Shown here: piece after piece, positions 25,681 through 35,201 of the stretch
Layout of the letters: each line of letters begins with the position of its first letter
Position numbering within the stretch: the stretch's first letter is position 1
The notes under the pieces: model-generated
Told to the model about the DNA's origin: nothing
What the model saw: the letters and a program-made list of their open reading frames with translations, nothing else
The model's database searches: none
NCBI RefSeq assembly: GCF_003999255.1
Contig: NZ_CP034791.1
Location: 2,334,501-2,398,500 of the forward strand
Source of the DNA: Caldicellulosiruptor changbaiensis
GTDB lineage: Bacteria; Bacillota; Thermoanaerobacteria; Caldicellulosiruptorales; Caldicellulosiruptoraceae
Direction: 5' to 3'
DNA length: 64,000 bases
Made by a program: the position numbers and the translations under genes

Positions 25681-27447
25681 TTATTTCAATTCAAAAATAA
25701 CTTGAGAAAGTTCAGTTTTCAATTTTGTAACTCTTTCTAACACCTTTTGATTATATAGCATTTTCCTTTCCAGCTCACTTTTGCTCTTATTAAAATCTTC
25801 TTTAGAATTTCTCAAAAGCTCGGTTATAATGCCACAAACCTGTGATATTTTGTCTTCCATATCAGTTTTAAAAGCCTCAAAGCTTTCTTCCATTCTTCTT
25901 AGAAAGTCATACCTGATTCTGCCAATGTTTCTGTCAACATCAATTTCAACCCTGTCAAGTACTCTCTTTAAAATAATCTTTTGAGCAAGTTTTTTGGACA
26001 AAAGATAAGTAAAGTATACAGGATCAATCTCTAATGCACCAACTTCATAGCCTATTTTGTAAGTAAATTTGCTTTGTGCCACAAACCTTTGCAAACCTTC
26101 ATAGTATTCTATATCAATAGAAAAGAGCTGTCTTGTTCTGTCTTTGATACTATTTATTACCTCATTTATTTTCTCACAATACCTCGACAAAAGAGCTGAG
26201 TACTTATTTTCAATTTGTTTTTCAAGATCACTTTTTAACAGTTCAAACTCTTCCACAATAGCCTTCTCAAGATATTTTTCGAGCTGCTCTTTTTGTTCAA
26301 TTCTTTTAAGTCTTGCAACTGATGGATAATAATCATTTATCTTTTTAGTTATCTTAACTACAAGTTCCCTCTTTATTTTTTCCATCTCGTCATCAAAACT
26401 TTGTAAAATATCATTCATCTCAATTTTAAATAGCTTATAAATTTCAATCTTGTTTTGATTTACTTTATCCAAAAACTCATTAAATTTCTCAATATTTTCT
26501 TCAAGCTGTTTTAATGGCATAACCTTGAGTTTCATATCACTTTCCAAAAATGTTTTGCAAACTTCTAAAAAGCTATCTAAACTTTTCAGATTACTCAAAA
26601 CTTGCACCTTTTCTTTTTCATCTCTTAAAAATCGTTTTAGTTCCTCTTCAAAAATTTCTATGCCACTTTTTTTGATAACTTCTCTGCTATCCTGCACCTT
26701 GCCTTCAAGTGCCATTTTTGCTGAAATAGGAAAGATATTTACATTTTCTTTCTTTGTAATATCCTTAATTACACTTTTTGTAAAACTTACTATCTCCTCT
26801 AATTCATTTTTATTTGTCAAGTCACATTTATTAATTACAAAGAATATCTTATCTACACTTTCGGCAATCTTAAGTAGAAACTGTCTTTCAACTTCAGTAA
26901 TTGGTGGGTCAACAGACAATACAAATATGACTGCATCTGCCTTGTCTACAAATTCATATGTCACATCTGTGTTGTGTTGATATATAGAACCAATTCCTGG
27001 TGTGTCAACAATTACAACATCCTTATTCAAAAAATCAAACGGATACCCTATCTCAATTGTATCCACACCTTTTTGATTTTTAGGATTCCCTTTTTCTGTG
27101 CAGTAAAGCTCAAGCTCATCAACTGGAATTTCTTTTTTTACACCATTGTTAAAAATTACATCTATTTTAATCTCAGGACTATAATAAATCTTTGTTATAC
27201 TTGATGTCAAAGGAAGAACTCCTGTTGGTAATAAATTTGTCCCAAGCATGTAATTTATTAGCGTAGATTTTCCTCTTTTGAACTGACCCAATATAACAAG
27301 GTAAAATGCATCTTTTTTGATTTTTCCTTCAATATTACTTGCCAATCTCTTGATAGATTCTGAATCAATCTCCTCTGATAGCTTTTTAATTTGGTGGGAA
27401 AAGTTTTTAATATTCTCCTGCATGATATCATACGCTGTGTCCCTCAT
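25681..27447 (-). CDS. Bacterial dynamin-like GTPase
   Basis: A 588-residue large GTPase. G1 is G-Q-F-K-R-G-K-S-T-L (about residue 53-62), G2 lies near L-P-L-T-S-S-I-T, G3 is V-D-T-P-G-I-G and G4 is N-K-C-D-L-T. The C-terminal half is a long helical stalk (many heptad-like Lys/Glu/Leu segments) as in dynamin-like proteins that polymerise on membranes. No membrane helix is present; a helical paddle or tip is the likely lipid contact. AAAGGAGGTGA lies eight bases before the ATG, a very strong site. It is the second gene of a two-gene unit behind the Cys-rich DUF6062-like gene, 39 bases after it, and under the fluoride riboswitch. Relatives remodel, fuse or protect membranes under stress. Confidence 0.9.
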   Translation of the reverse strand: MRDTAYDIMQENIKNFSHQIKKLSEEIDSESIKRLASNIEGKIKKDAFYLVILGQFKRGKSTLINYMLGTNLLPTGVLPLTSSITKIYYSPEIKIDVIFNNGVKKEIPVDELELYCTEKGNPKNQKGVDTIEIGYPFDFLNKDVVIVDTPGIGSIYQHNTDVTYEFVDKADAVIFVLSVDPPITEVERQFLLKIAESVDKIFFVINKCDLTNKNELEEIVSFTKSVIKDITKKENVNIFPISAKMALEGKVQDSREVIKKSGIEIFEEELKRFLRDEKEKVQVLSNLKSLDSFLEVCKTFLESDMKLKVMPLKQLEENIEKFNEFLDKVNQNKIEIYKLFKIEMNDILQSFDDEMEKIKRELVVKITKKINDYYPSVARLKRIEQKEQLEKYLEKAIVEEFELLKSDLEKQIENKYSALLSRYCEKINEVINSIKDRTRQLFSIDIEYYEGLQRFVAQSKFTYKIGYEVGALEIDPVYFTYLLSKKLAQKIILKRVLDRVEIDVDRNIGRIRYDFLRRMEESFEAFKTDMEDKISQVCGIITELLRNSKEDFNKSKSELERKMLYNQKVLERVTKLKTELSQVIFELK

Positions 27448-27486
27448 CGCAAATCACCTCCTTTTGAAATGTCAGCTCAAATGCAC

Positions 27487-28137
27487 TTAATCTTTAGACC
27501 CTGCAACAAACTCAACAGCCATGTGCCATGCTCTTACCTCTTCAGGCGTATAGCTTTCATGAATGTTTCGATAGTCGTTCTTTTCTTTTATCTTCTCAAG
27601 ATGATGCAAGATTACATCAATTTTGTGCTTCACAATCGATAAGAGGTCTTTTTGAATTGACATTGAAGGCATTTTTTCTAAAACTTGCTTTAGGTGTCTT
27701 TGACATATGAAACCTCTTTCTGCAAATGCAGATTTAAACTGAGACTGTGCTGTAAAGTAGTGAGAAAACGCTCTTGTGTAGGTATCTTCAAAGCCTTGTT
27801 CTTTTTCACAAAAGATGCACATATTTTGGTCTTGAGTTTTCCTTTTACGAGGCAATATTTCAATATGGTGGTTGTTTTTAAAACTTCTCAGCAAATCCGA
27901 ATATATAATGGCATGGGCAAGCACATCTCCAAACGACTCTAACTTTCTTGCATGCTCTGGACAGATTCCCCCTTTTCTTATTTTGTCACGTAAGCTGTAA
28001 TCGTTTACTGATTCATACAGAAAGTCATCAAAAAACTTATCCATTGCCTTGTTTTTAAGATGGCATACAATACACTTATCTTCTTTGAAGTTTTCTATCA
28101 TTTCAAAATACACAATATCCAAAGTGCATCCCCCCAA
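27487..28137 (-). CDS. Cys-rich DUF6062-like protein, first gene after the fluoride riboswitch
   Basis: A 216-residue soluble protein with four paired Cys/His motifs: C-I-V-C-H-L-K near residue 23, G-I-C-P-E-H-A near 58, C-I-F-C-E-K near 103 and I-C-Q-R-H-L near 138. These alternate as C-x-x-C and C-x-x-H, suggesting two zinc- or iron-binding units or redox-active thiols. The pattern fits the DUF6062 family as I remember it; no function is known to me. The start is uncertain: GGGGGG overlaps the ATG at 28137, and a TTG at 28122 has better spacing. It lies 36 bases after the riboswitch terminator and before the dynamin-like gene, so both should be expressed only when the terminator is bypassed. 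Confidence 0.75.
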   Translation of the reverse strand: MGGCTLDIVYFEMIENFKEDKCIVCHLKNKAMDKFFDDFLYESVNDYSLRDKIRKGGICPEHARKLESFGDVLAHAIIYSDLLRSFKNNHHIEILPRKRKTQDQNMCIFCEKEQGFEDTYTRAFSHYFTAQSQFKSAFAERGFICQRHLKQVLEKMPSMSIQKDLLSIVKHKIDVILHHLEKIKEKNDYRNIHESYTPEEVRAWHMAVEFVAGSKD

Positions 28138-28172
28138 AGCCTTTAAAAAAGCTTAAAACTCTTTAAAAAAGC

Positions 28173-28209
28173 AAAAAACTCCTGCCCGCATCTTGTACGG
28201 ACAGGAGTT
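28173..28209 (-). terminator. Riboswitch expression-platform terminator
   Basis: On the minus strand AACTCCTG-T-CCG pairs with CGG-G-CAGGAGTT and runs into TTTTTT. The AACTCC of its 5' arm is the same segment the fluoride aptamer needs for its pseudoknot, so ligand binding and termination are mutually exclusive. Confidence 0.9.
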
Positions 28210-28262
28210 ATCAGCCAACCAGGGTATTCCCTGTGGCATTTTAAGGCGAACTCCATCGCCTC
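28202..28262 (-). ncRNA. Fluoride riboswitch aptamer (crcB motif)
   Basis: On the minus strand the conserved 5' element GGCGATGGAGTTCGCC (28260-28245) is followed by TTAAAAT, a GCC-ACAGGG / CCCTGG-GGC stem-loop, and then TGATAACTCCTG. This is the crcB-motif layout, and the GGAGTT / AACTCC pseudoknot complement is present. It closely matches the bacterial fluoride riboswitch sequences I remember (for example from Bacillus cereus crcB). Fluoride binding should stabilise the pseudoknot, block the overlapping terminator and switch the downstream genes on. The genes it controls here are the DUF6062-like protein and the dynamin-like GTPase; no crcB/fluc or CLC-F gene is in the window. Confidence 0.93.
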
Positions 28263-28288
28263 TATATTCACTTTTTCTTTCAGTTTTT

Positions 28289-28317
28289 ATTATATGAAGT
28301 TTTGAAATTTTAGTCAA
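28289..28317 (-). promoter_or_regulatory. Promoter of the fluoride riboswitch operon
   Basis: On the minus strand -35 TTGACT (28312-28317) and -10 TATAAT (28289-28294) have the ideal 17-base spacing. The aptamer starts about 27 bases after the -10. The promoter begins 12 bases after the xylanase stop codon with no terminator between. Confidence 0.85.
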
Positions 28318-28328
28318 TAATTAGTTTT

Positions 28329-30389
28329 TTACTCTTCCGGCACAACTGAGGGGTCAATCAAGCTCCAAAATGCAAACTTTGGCTGATAATCCTTGTCAAA
28401 TAGAAGTGGATAGTCACCTTTTAGCCATGAGTAATCATCTTTCAACCCCCAAAAGGTAACACTTGTAACTACATTTTTGTACTTCTTTAAAACATCAAAA
28501 ATTGCTTTTAATTTTTTGGCCTGTTCAATTAGAAGGTAACGGGTATACGCATCATCATCTTCTGTCATGTTCTTTGCAATACTTATATCAATCTCTGTAA
28601 AATGTATCTCAAGCCCCGGAATCTTGCTAAAAAGCTTTATGGTCTCCTCGATTTCACTTACATCCGGCCAGTCAAGTGAAATATGGCACTGAAGCCCTAC
28701 TCCATGAATTGGCACACCTTTTGCTTTTAGATTTTTAATAAGTTTGTATATAAACTCTCTTTTATATGGATCTTCAGTACTGTAATCATTGTAGAAAAGT
28801 TTTGCATTTGGGTCTGCTTCATGTGCCCAGATAAATGCCTTTTCAATGTACTCTGGCCCTAAGATATTGAACCAGTCGCTTCTTCTATATCCATCTGGCT
28901 GATTCTCATCAATTGCTTCATTTACAACATCCCATGCATAGACCTTTCCCTTATACCTTCCAACAACTGTTTGAATGTGCTTTTTTAACCTGTCTAACAG
29001 TATCTTTTTGTCCTTCTCACTATTTGTCAGTTTTTCACCTGTTTCAGGATTTGTAAAGAACCAGCTTGGAGTTTGCTGATGCCAAACAAGAGTGTGCCCC
29101 CGCAATGAGATATTATTCTTCTTGCAAAAATCTATATATTCATCTGCAATGCTGAAATTAAAACCACCTTCATAAGGTTGAAGGCTTTCTGGTTTCATCT
29201 CGTTTTCTGGTGTTATGCTGTTAAAATGTCTTTTTATGACTTCTACATCAACTGGATTTGTCAAAGCTTTATACGGCACAGCAACTCCAATCTTGAAATA
29301 GTTTTTGTACTTTTCAAAAAGTGATGGCAGATTATAATCTGGTATAGGCTGCCCCCAATTTTCATCTGCGATGGAATAAAGGTCTACATAATAAGATACC
29401 GCAACTGCTGGCTTTACAAAAAAGCTAACATCCTTTGCAGAAAACTTGGTATCAAGATCAAGAGTTGCAAATAGCTCTGTCCACTTTTTAGGTGTGACGT
29501 TCTGTTTTGTCAAAACAATCTCTTTTGTCGACTTTCCATCGTTTATTTTTATCCCTGCTAAGAAGCTAACAGGCTTTGAACTGCCTTGGTAAACAAGCAC
29601 CGAAAAATCATATGTTCCTCCTTTTTGGAGCAATCCTTTTATCGGAAAGAGAATCTTCCCATTTTTACTCTTCTGTGATGGCTGAATCTTTAGACTGTAA
29701 GTACTGCTGTAGGCTTTGTCCTTTGTAAGCGTGAGTTTGCAGTTTTTATCTTCCGGCAAAAAGCCGCCAGTATTTTTGTTCTCAAAATTCTCCTGTTTGA
29801 GAATATAAGCGGTTTCTAAATCCTTTATTGCAAGCAGGTCAATGTAAAAAGAATCGCTTTTGCTTGTTGGCATATTTACAATCAAATTAATTTTCTTAGC
29901 CTTCTTATAATTATAGGCCTGGATTTTTCCACTTACCCTTGTCCATATGTTTGGCAATAATACCTTTTCAGCAACAATAAGTTGGTTTTTACCACTTGAA
30001 TCTAAAATCTCTAAGGTTGCAGAAATTCTTTGAAGCTTTTTTGTAGCTTGCATTGCATAAAAAGAAATTTCATACTCTCTTGAGAAGTCTAAAAACTTTG
30101 TAATATCAACTACAACTCCATCACTTACATTTTTTCTCCCTGATACCAGTACTGAGTAAAGACCTTCTGCACGAGCAGAATTTGTAATCTTTAGAGTTAC
30201 ACTGGAAGGATATTTCACTAATGGAGAGACACTTTTGCCTTCAAAGTTGTACTCAATGCATTTCTTTTTTGAACTTGCCTGTTCTGCAAATGAATAAGTT
30301 ATAAATTTTAAAGGTACAATACTACTTATTACAAACAACAAAGCAAGAATAAAACCTAACTTTTGACTTTTTAACCTTCTAACTACCAT
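28329..30389 (-). CDS. Secreted GH10 endo-beta-1,4-xylanase with two CBM22-like modules
   Basis: A 686-residue extracellular enzyme. Signal peptide at about 1-37, two CBM22-like xylan-binding modules at about 42-195 and 200-345, GH10 catalytic domain from about 355 to the end. Catalytic residues: acid/base Glu491 in W-D-V-V-N-E-A-I-D and nucleophile Glu599 in I-H-F-T-E-I-D-I-S; also the GH10 segments S-I-T-P-E-N-E-M-K and R-G-H-T-L-V-W-H-Q. It cuts internal xylan bonds. Start at 30389 is chosen because AAGGAGTG lies seven bases upstream. It is the last gene of the SBP-permease-permease-ROK-xylanase operon; its stop lies 12 bases before the riboswitch promoter and it has no terminator of its own. 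Confidence 0.95.
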   Translation of the reverse strand: MVVRRLKSQKLGFILALLFVISSIVPLKFITYSFAEQASSKKKCIEYNFEGKSVSPLVKYPSSVTLKITNSARAEGLYSVLVSGRKNVSDGVVVDITKFLDFSREYEISFYAMQATKKLQRISATLEILDSSGKNQLIVAEKVLLPNIWTRVSGKIQAYNYKKAKKINLIVNMPTSKSDSFYIDLLAIKDLETAYILKQENFENKNTGGFLPEDKNCKLTLTKDKAYSSTYSLKIQPSQKSKNGKILFPIKGLLQKGGTYDFSVLVYQGSSKPVSFLAGIKINDGKSTKEIVLTKQNVTPKKWTELFATLDLDTKFSAKDVSFFVKPAVAVSYYVDLYSIADENWGQPIPDYNLPSLFEKYKNYFKIGVAVPYKALTNPVDVEVIKRHFNSITPENEMKPESLQPYEGGFNFSIADEYIDFCKKNNISLRGHTLVWHQQTPSWFFTNPETGEKLTNSEKDKKILLDRLKKHIQTVVGRYKGKVYAWDVVNEAIDENQPDGYRRSDWFNILGPEYIEKAFIWAHEADPNAKLFYNDYSTEDPYKREFIYKLIKNLKAKGVPIHGVGLQCHISLDWPDVSEIEETIKLFSKIPGLEIHFTEIDISIAKNMTEDDDAYTRYLLIEQAKKLKAIFDVLKKYKNVVTSVTFWGLKDDYSWLKGDYPLLFDKDYQPKFAFWSLIDPSVVPEE

Positions 30390-30417
30390 ATAAACACTCC
30401 TTTTTAAAGTTCGTTTT

Positions 30418-31617
30418 TTAAACATAATCAGGGAATGAAAGCATATCAGAAATCACCATTGCAACACAACCTAAAACGCAAGCTCTGTCTTTTAGCCTTG
30501 AAACTTCAACCCTCACATGATGGTATTGTGTAATAAATGACCTTTTGAAGACAATTCTCCTCAGTTCTTCTAAAAACAAGTCACCCATAAATGAAGCCTT
30601 ATTACCTATTATAACTATATCTGGGTTAAATATATTGACCAAATTTGCAATACCTATTCCAAGCTTGTTAGCAATATCTTTTATAGCGTGCAATGCAACC
30701 TTGCTTCCCAGTTTTGCAGAATCTATTATGTAACTTGCATCCAATTTATCAACATTCTTTTTGTTTATATACTCATCTTCCCAGCTACTTTCAACCATTT
30801 TTTGAATAAGACTCAAAAGTGCCCTTTCTGAAGCGAAATTCTCTAAGCAGCCCACATTGCCACAACTACATACGTCATCATTAAAATCAATAGTTGTGTG
30901 CCCAACCTCTCCCGCAAATCCTTTTGCACCTCTGTAAATCTCATCGCCAATGACAATACCAGCACCAATTCCTATGCCAACACTCACATATACAAGGTGA
31001 GAAACATCGCCCCAGTCGCCAAACCACTTTTCACCCAAAGCACCTGCGTTTGCTTCATTGTCAATGTAAACTGGTAGATTAAATCTTTCTTCAACCATTG
31101 CTTTCAAAGGCACATCTTTCCATCGGAGATTAGGAGCAATAAGGACTGTGCCTGAGGTTTTTTCAACAATACCTGGGACTCCTATGCCTATGCCCAAAAT
31201 TCCTTTTTGTGTCTGCGGAGCCACTTTTATGGCCTCGCTAATTAATTCAAAAAGAACTTCTAAGATTCTCTCTTGAGTTTCCCCAAGTCTAATATTTGCG
31301 CTCTTTTCCCAAACTATCTCGCCAATAAAGTTTGTTAAAACCAAGTGAATATAGTTTACTCCAAGGTCAATCCCAATTATGAGCCCAACATTTTTATTTA
31401 CCTCAAGTAAAACCGGCCTTCTTCCACCTTTTGAATGACCATAACCTTTTTCTATAACAAACCCTTCTCTTATAAGTTCGTCTGTCAAATTTGAAACAGT
31501 GGCTTTATTTAAATCTACAAGTCTCGAAATCTTTGCTCTTGAGATTGTTTTGTTATCCAATATAGTTTTTAAAACTAACAGTTTATTAATCTGTTTCAGT
31601 AATGTATGATTGCCCAT
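30418..31617 (-). CDS. ROK-family transcriptional repressor, XylR-type
   Basis: A 399-residue regulator. An N-terminal winged helix ([21 protein letters not shown]) precedes a ROK sugar-kinase-like domain with G-I-D-L-G-V-N-Y, the [14 protein letters not shown] segment and the zinc site [11 protein letters not shown]. It is transcribed with a xylo-oligosaccharide-type transporter and xylanase, and a XylR-like operator lies at the operon promoter (34915-34939), so autoregulation by xylose or xylo-oligosaccharides is likely. ATG at 31617 follows AAAAGGA by nine bases. It is probably not a kinase, given the DNA-binding domain. Confidence 0.9.
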   Translation of the reverse strand: MGNHTLLKQINKLLVLKTILDNKTISRAKISRLVDLNKATVSNLTDELIREGFVIEKGYGHSKGGRRPVLLEVNKNVGLIIGIDLGVNYIHLVLTNFIGEIVWEKSANIRLGETQERILEVLFELISEAIKVAPQTQKGILGIGIGVPGIVEKTSGTVLIAPNLRWKDVPLKAMVEERFNLPVYIDNEANAGALGEKWFGDWGDVSHLVYVSVGIGIGAGIVIGDEIYRGAKGFAGEVGHTTIDFNDDVCSCGNVGCLENFASERALLSLIQKMVESSWEDEYINKKNVDKLDASYIIDSAKLGSKVALHAIKDIANKLGIGIANLVNIFNPDIVIIGNKASFMGDLFLEELRRIVFKRSFITQYHHVRVEVSRLKDRACVLGCVAMVISDMLSFPDYV

Positions 31618-31702
31618 TTCTTCATGTCCTTTTTTAAAATGTGTTTGGAAATTATTATAACTCAAAACTTTATGTTCATGAAATATTCTTCATTAAAACA
31701 TT

Positions 31703-32530
31703 TTAACCCTTTACAGCACCTGCCATCATACCTTTTATAATCTTGTCTTGGCCTAAAATGTAAGCAATTAGCATTGGCAGGAGTGACAAAGTCAAGAATG
31801 CCATTATAGCAGGGATATCTGAACCATATTGGCCTTGGAAATCCCAAATTCCCAAAGGTAAGGTCCTCTTTGAAGGACTGCTTGTCAGCACAAGAGCAAA
31901 TATAAATTCATTCCATAAATAGGTACCATTGTAGATTGCTACGGTAATGAGTGCAGGTCTTGAAAGTGGAAGAATTATGTTAGAGTAAATTCTAAAAAAG
32001 CTGCATCCATCAATTTTAGCTGCCTCTTCAAATTCAACAGGAATCTCTCTCATAAACTCTGTTAAGATGAACACTGACATGGGAAGACTTAATGCCACAT
32101 ACGGTCCAATCAAACCGAATATGTTGTCATAAACCCCTATTCTCTTAGTCAAAAGATAAATAGGAATCAAAGTTACATGAATAGGTATTGCCATTCCTGC
32201 TATAATAAGAGAGTACAATGCATTATTGAACTTAAACTTAGCCCTTGCAAATACGTAGGCAGACATTGATGAAATAAGCAAAATAAGAACCACAGATAAA
32301 GAAACAGCAATGACACTATTTTTGAAATATGAAATAAAATTGCCTTTGAAAACTGTCAAGTAGTTACTAAACGTTGGCTGCTTCGGTAATTCCCAAACCG
32401 CTCCTGTGAGCAAATCCATTTGAGTTTTGAAAGATGTAAAAGCCATAAACAAAAACGGCAAGTCAGCAATCAAGACCCATATAATTAAAAAAACTATAAA
32501 CCACTTTTTTATTTCCTTTCTCATTCCCAT
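31703..32530 (-). CDS. Sugar ABC transporter permease (MalG/CUT1 type)
   Basis: A 275-residue inner-membrane subunit with six membrane segments and the cytoplasmic E-A-A-x-x-x-G loop (E-E-A-A-K-I-D-G-C-S-F-F-R-I-Y-S-N-I-I-L-P). The start at 32530 has AGAGGTGA eight bases upstream. It forms the second half of the translocation pore with the preceding permease, fed by the solute-binding protein two genes upstream. No ATPase is encoded nearby; such CUT1 systems usually share an MsmK-type ATPase from elsewhere in the genome. Context points to xylo-oligosaccharides as substrate. Confidence 0.94.
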   Translation of the reverse strand: MGMRKEIKKWFIVFLIIWVLIADLPFLFMAFTSFKTQMDLLTGAVWELPKQPTFSNYLTVFKGNFISYFKNSVIAVSLSVVLILLISSMSAYVFARAKFKFNNALYSLIIAGMAIPIHVTLIPIYLLTKRIGVYDNIFGLIGPYVALSLPMSVFILTEFMREIPVEFEEAAKIDGCSFFRIYSNIILPLSRPALITVAIYNGTYLWNEFIFALVLTSSPSKRTLPLGIWDFQGQYGSDIPAIMAFLTLSLLPMLIAYILGQDKIIKGMMAGAVKG

Positions 32531-32575
32531 TTTTCTCTTCACCTCTACTTCTTTGAGCAGTTAGGGTTTTTATTG

Positions 32576-33466
32576 TTAAGCTTCTTTTTGTCTTGTTGCA
32601 AAGTATGCAATAAGTCCTGCAGTGGTTATAATGATGAACATTGCTGAAGCTATTGTACTACCATAGCCCATCTTAAATGAAGCAAAAGCATTCTTGTACA
32701 TGTATGTTGCCATAAGCTCAGTTGCTCCAGCTGGTCCACCTTCTGTCATAACGTATATCAAATCGAAATATTTCAAAGACCCAATTAATGAAAGTATACA
32801 CGCTGTTTTTATAGAAGGCAGCAGTAAAGGTATCTCAATCTTCCAAAAATACTGAGTTTGCGTTGCACCATCTATTTTAGCTGCTTCATAAAGCTCCTGA
32901 GGAATATTTGATATAGCAGCTATAAAGAATATCATGTAAAATGGAATATACTGCCAACATATAACAGCAATTACAGAGTATAGCGCTATTGAAGGGTCTC
33001 CAAGCCAGTCTTTGGCTAAATTCTCTAAGTGAAGTAGATTTAAAATTGCAGAAATTAAACCAAATTGAGGGTCATAAACATATTTAAAAAGAACACCTAT
33101 TGCGACTGAGGACATTAGCATAGGTAAGTAAAAGAGAGATTTGAAGATATCAAATTTCTTGCCTCCTCTGTCTATTATAATTGCAATTAAAATAGCAAGT
33201 GGGATCTGAATCAAAAGAGAGAGTATTATTATTTTTATATTGTTAGTTAACGAATGCCAAAATACACTGTCAGTAAAAAGAGCTGACCAATTTTTAAATT
33301 TCACAAATTCTTTTTTTGGCGAAATTCCATCCCACTCGTAAAAACTTAGCCAAAAAGACATTATGATTGGATAGACTATATAAATACCGATAAAAATTAA
33401 TGTGGGAAGCAAAAATAGAACTATACCCAACTTTTCTGAAATACTGTGGTCTTTTGCCTTAGTCAT
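32576..33466 (-). CDS. Sugar ABC transporter permease (MalF/CUT1 type)
   Basis: A 296-residue permease with six membrane segments and the E-A-A loop E-A-A-K-I-D-G-A-T-Q-T-Q-Y-F-W-K-I-E-I-P. ATG at 33466 is preceded by GAGGAGG at good spacing; the longer frame would put that site inside the coding part. It follows the solute-binding-protein gene after an intergenic hairpin (33529-33564) and precedes the MalG-type permease by 45 bases. Its partner proteins and the downstream ROK regulator and xylanase point to xylo-oligosaccharide uptake. Confidence 0.94.
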   Translation of the reverse strand: MTKAKDHSISEKLGIVLFLLPTLIFIGIYIVYPIIMSFWLSFYEWDGISPKKEFVKFKNWSALFTDSVFWHSLTNNIKIIILSLLIQIPLAILIAIIIDRGGKKFDIFKSLFYLPMLMSSVAIGVLFKYVYDPQFGLISAILNLLHLENLAKDWLGDPSIALYSVIAVICWQYIPFYMIFFIAAISNIPQELYEAAKIDGATQTQYFWKIEIPLLLPSIKTACILSLIGSLKYFDLIYVMTEGGPAGATELMATYMYKNAFASFKMGYGSTIASAMFIIITTAGLIAYFATRQKEA

Positions 33467-33528
33467 CAGCAAAAACCTCCTCAAGTATTCTGCCCTTCAC
33501 TATTAGAAAAACAGTTTTTATTAAACGA

Positions 33529-33564
33529 CATTGGTTCCCTCCCTTCCACGGGCGGGAACCAATG
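33529..33564 (-). other. Intercistronic hairpin after the xylan-operon solute-binding-protein gene
   Basis: Arms CATTGGTTCCC and GGGAACCAATG form an 11-bp perfect stem with extra CCC/GGG pairs inside. No U-run follows on the minus strand, so it is more likely a 3' stabiliser that keeps the binding-protein mRNA abundant relative to the permease mRNA than a full terminator. Confidence 0.6.
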
Positions 33565-33585
33565 CCTCTTGAATTTCCCTCCTTT

Positions 33586-34899
33586 TTACTTACCAAATAC
33601 TTCTTTAGCTGTCTTTTCCATCTTTTGAGCTGCAGCCTTCGGTGTCATTGTAAGTCCAAACATTGCCTGGCATGTATCCTTGTGAACCTCAGCCAATTGT
33701 GGTGGCAGATATTGGTCATACCATAGCTGGACATGTTTCGCTTTACTTATTATGCTATTTAATTTTTGAAGTTTTGGATCATCCAGCTTTACACCCTTTA
33801 CAGGAGGAATTCTTCCAATCTGAATTCTTTCCTTTACAGACTGGTCATCAATCAAGTACTGAATCATTTTAAATGCCTCTTTTGGATATTTACACCTACT
33901 TGAAATAGCGTAGAAGTTGTCACCCAATGTACCAACAACATTGTTTGGATCGCCTTTACCACCCTTGATTGCCGGGAATGGGAAGAAATCTAAATTGTTA
34001 TCATAGAACTTTTTATTTTCACTCTTTATAACAGAAATCTCCCATGAACCCATGAGCTCCATAGCAGCTTTGCCTGCATATAAAAGCATTCTTGATTGAC
34101 CTGTGTCGTAGTCAAGTCCATTATAGCCTTTTGCAAATGCTCCTAACTTAACAAGTTCTTGTAGCATTTCTCCTGCCTTGATAAATACAGGGTCTTCAAA
34201 GCTTCCGCCTTTTCTGGTAGCTGCTCTTTCAAAAACTGAAGGACCTCCTAACCTGTCAACAAGATACATGTAAAACATTGAACCAGGCCACTTTGTCTTG
34301 TTCGCTAAAGCAAATGGAGCTATTCCCTTTGCCTTCAGTTTTTTAACAATGTTTAATAGTTCATCATAAGTAGTTGGAACCTTTAGGGAATATTTTTTGA
34401 AGATCTCTTTGTTATATAGAACAATTGCTATTGCCACATTTTCAACTGGAACAGCCCAAATTTTTTTATCAAATGTTACCATGCTGATAGCACCATCTAA
34501 AAATCTGTTCTTGTAGTTGTTTTCATTCATATAAGCAGTTATATCTTTTACTTTTCCACTTTTGATGTATTCGTAAAACTGTCCTCCACCCCATGTGGGG
34601 AAAACATCTGGAGCTTGATTTGCACCCATTGCAATTTTCAATTTAGTCTTGAATGCATCATTTTGTAGAGGAACAACTTCTACTTTTACCCCAGGGTTTG
34701 CTGCCATAAAGCGGTCAACCGCCTTTTGAATAACTTTCTTTGCATCTTCGTTTGTCTGAATGTGCCAGAATACAATCTTCTTTGTCCCACTTGTTGCAGA
34801 ACTACTGAAAGCCTTTTCAGAATGCAATGAAATAATGCATACGCTTAAAGTGAAAGTAATAACTAAACATAACGCAACCCACTTTTTAAAACTCTTCAC
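33586..34899 (-). CDS. Extracellular sugar-binding protein (family 1), xylan operon
   Basis: A 437-residue secreted binding protein. Signal peptide with hydrophobic core [15 protein letters not shown]; the Cys could be a weak lipobox (L-S-V-C). The mature part shows the family pattern [10 protein letters not shown] and [15 protein letters not shown] at 34899 is chosen because AAGGAG lies eight bases upstream. It is the first gene of the operon, directly behind a promoter carrying a XylR-type operator. Likely binds xylo-oligosaccharides. Confidence 0.93.
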   Translation of the reverse strand: MKSFKKWVALCLVITFTLSVCIISLHSEKAFSSSATSGTKKIVFWHIQTNEDAKKVIQKAVDRFMAANPGVKVEVVPLQNDAFKTKLKIAMGANQAPDVFPTWGGGQFYEYIKSGKVKDITAYMNENNYKNRFLDGAISMVTFDKKIWAVPVENVAIAIVLYNKEIFKKYSLKVPTTYDELLNIVKKLKAKGIAPFALANKTKWPGSMFYMYLVDRLGGPSVFERAATRKGGSFEDPVFIKAGEMLQELVKLGAFAKGYNGLDYDTGQSRMLLYAGKAAMELMGSWEISVIKSENKKFYDNNLDFFPFPAIKGGKGDPNNVVGTLGDNFYAISSRCKYPKEAFKMIQYLIDDQSVKERIQIGRIPPVKGVKLDDPKLQKLNSIISKAKHVQLWYDQYLPPQLAEVHKDTCQAMFGLTMTPKAAAQKMEKTAKEVFGK

Positions 34900-34914
34900 A
34901 CCAATCACTCCTTT

Positions 34915-34944
34915 TTAGTTTGTTTACTAAATAAACTAATTATA
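34915..34944 (-). promoter_or_regulatory. XylR/ROK-type operator overlapping the -10 box of the xylan operon
   Basis: The 25-bp element 34915-34939 has outer arms TTAGTTT and AAACTAA and inner GTTTA / TAAAC arms, closely following the length and arm sequence of the Bacillus xyl operator as I remember it. It directly abuts a -10 TATAAT on the minus strand (34939-34944) and lies just upstream of the ribosome site, so a bound ROK repressor would block transcription start. No clear -35 was found. The rest of 34945-35201 holds only the + strand promoter of the next gene. Confidence 0.75.
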
Positions 34945-35201
34945 TTACTTCGCCAAAAATTTTAATTTTCCTTCTTGATTTTTTATTAAATTAGCATATT
35001 TTAAACATGAAACCATAAAATTTGAGGTACTAATTTGTAAAAAAATTGTTGTACGAATTGCTGATTTTAAAACAAGATATTTGTGAGTTTTGTGAGGAAA
35101 GCTTTTACTATAGGTTCTTCTTTACTTTTAGCTGCTGATTTTTCTGAAAAAATACTTTATAATTTAATTATATAAAGAAATTATTTTAGGTTTGATATGA
35201 A

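Noticed and set aside
28140-28330. Other riboswitch classes (SAM, ykkC, ZTP) for the leader
   Set aside because: The conserved GGCGATGG-AGTTCGCC and TGATAACTCC elements fit only the crcB fluoride motif.
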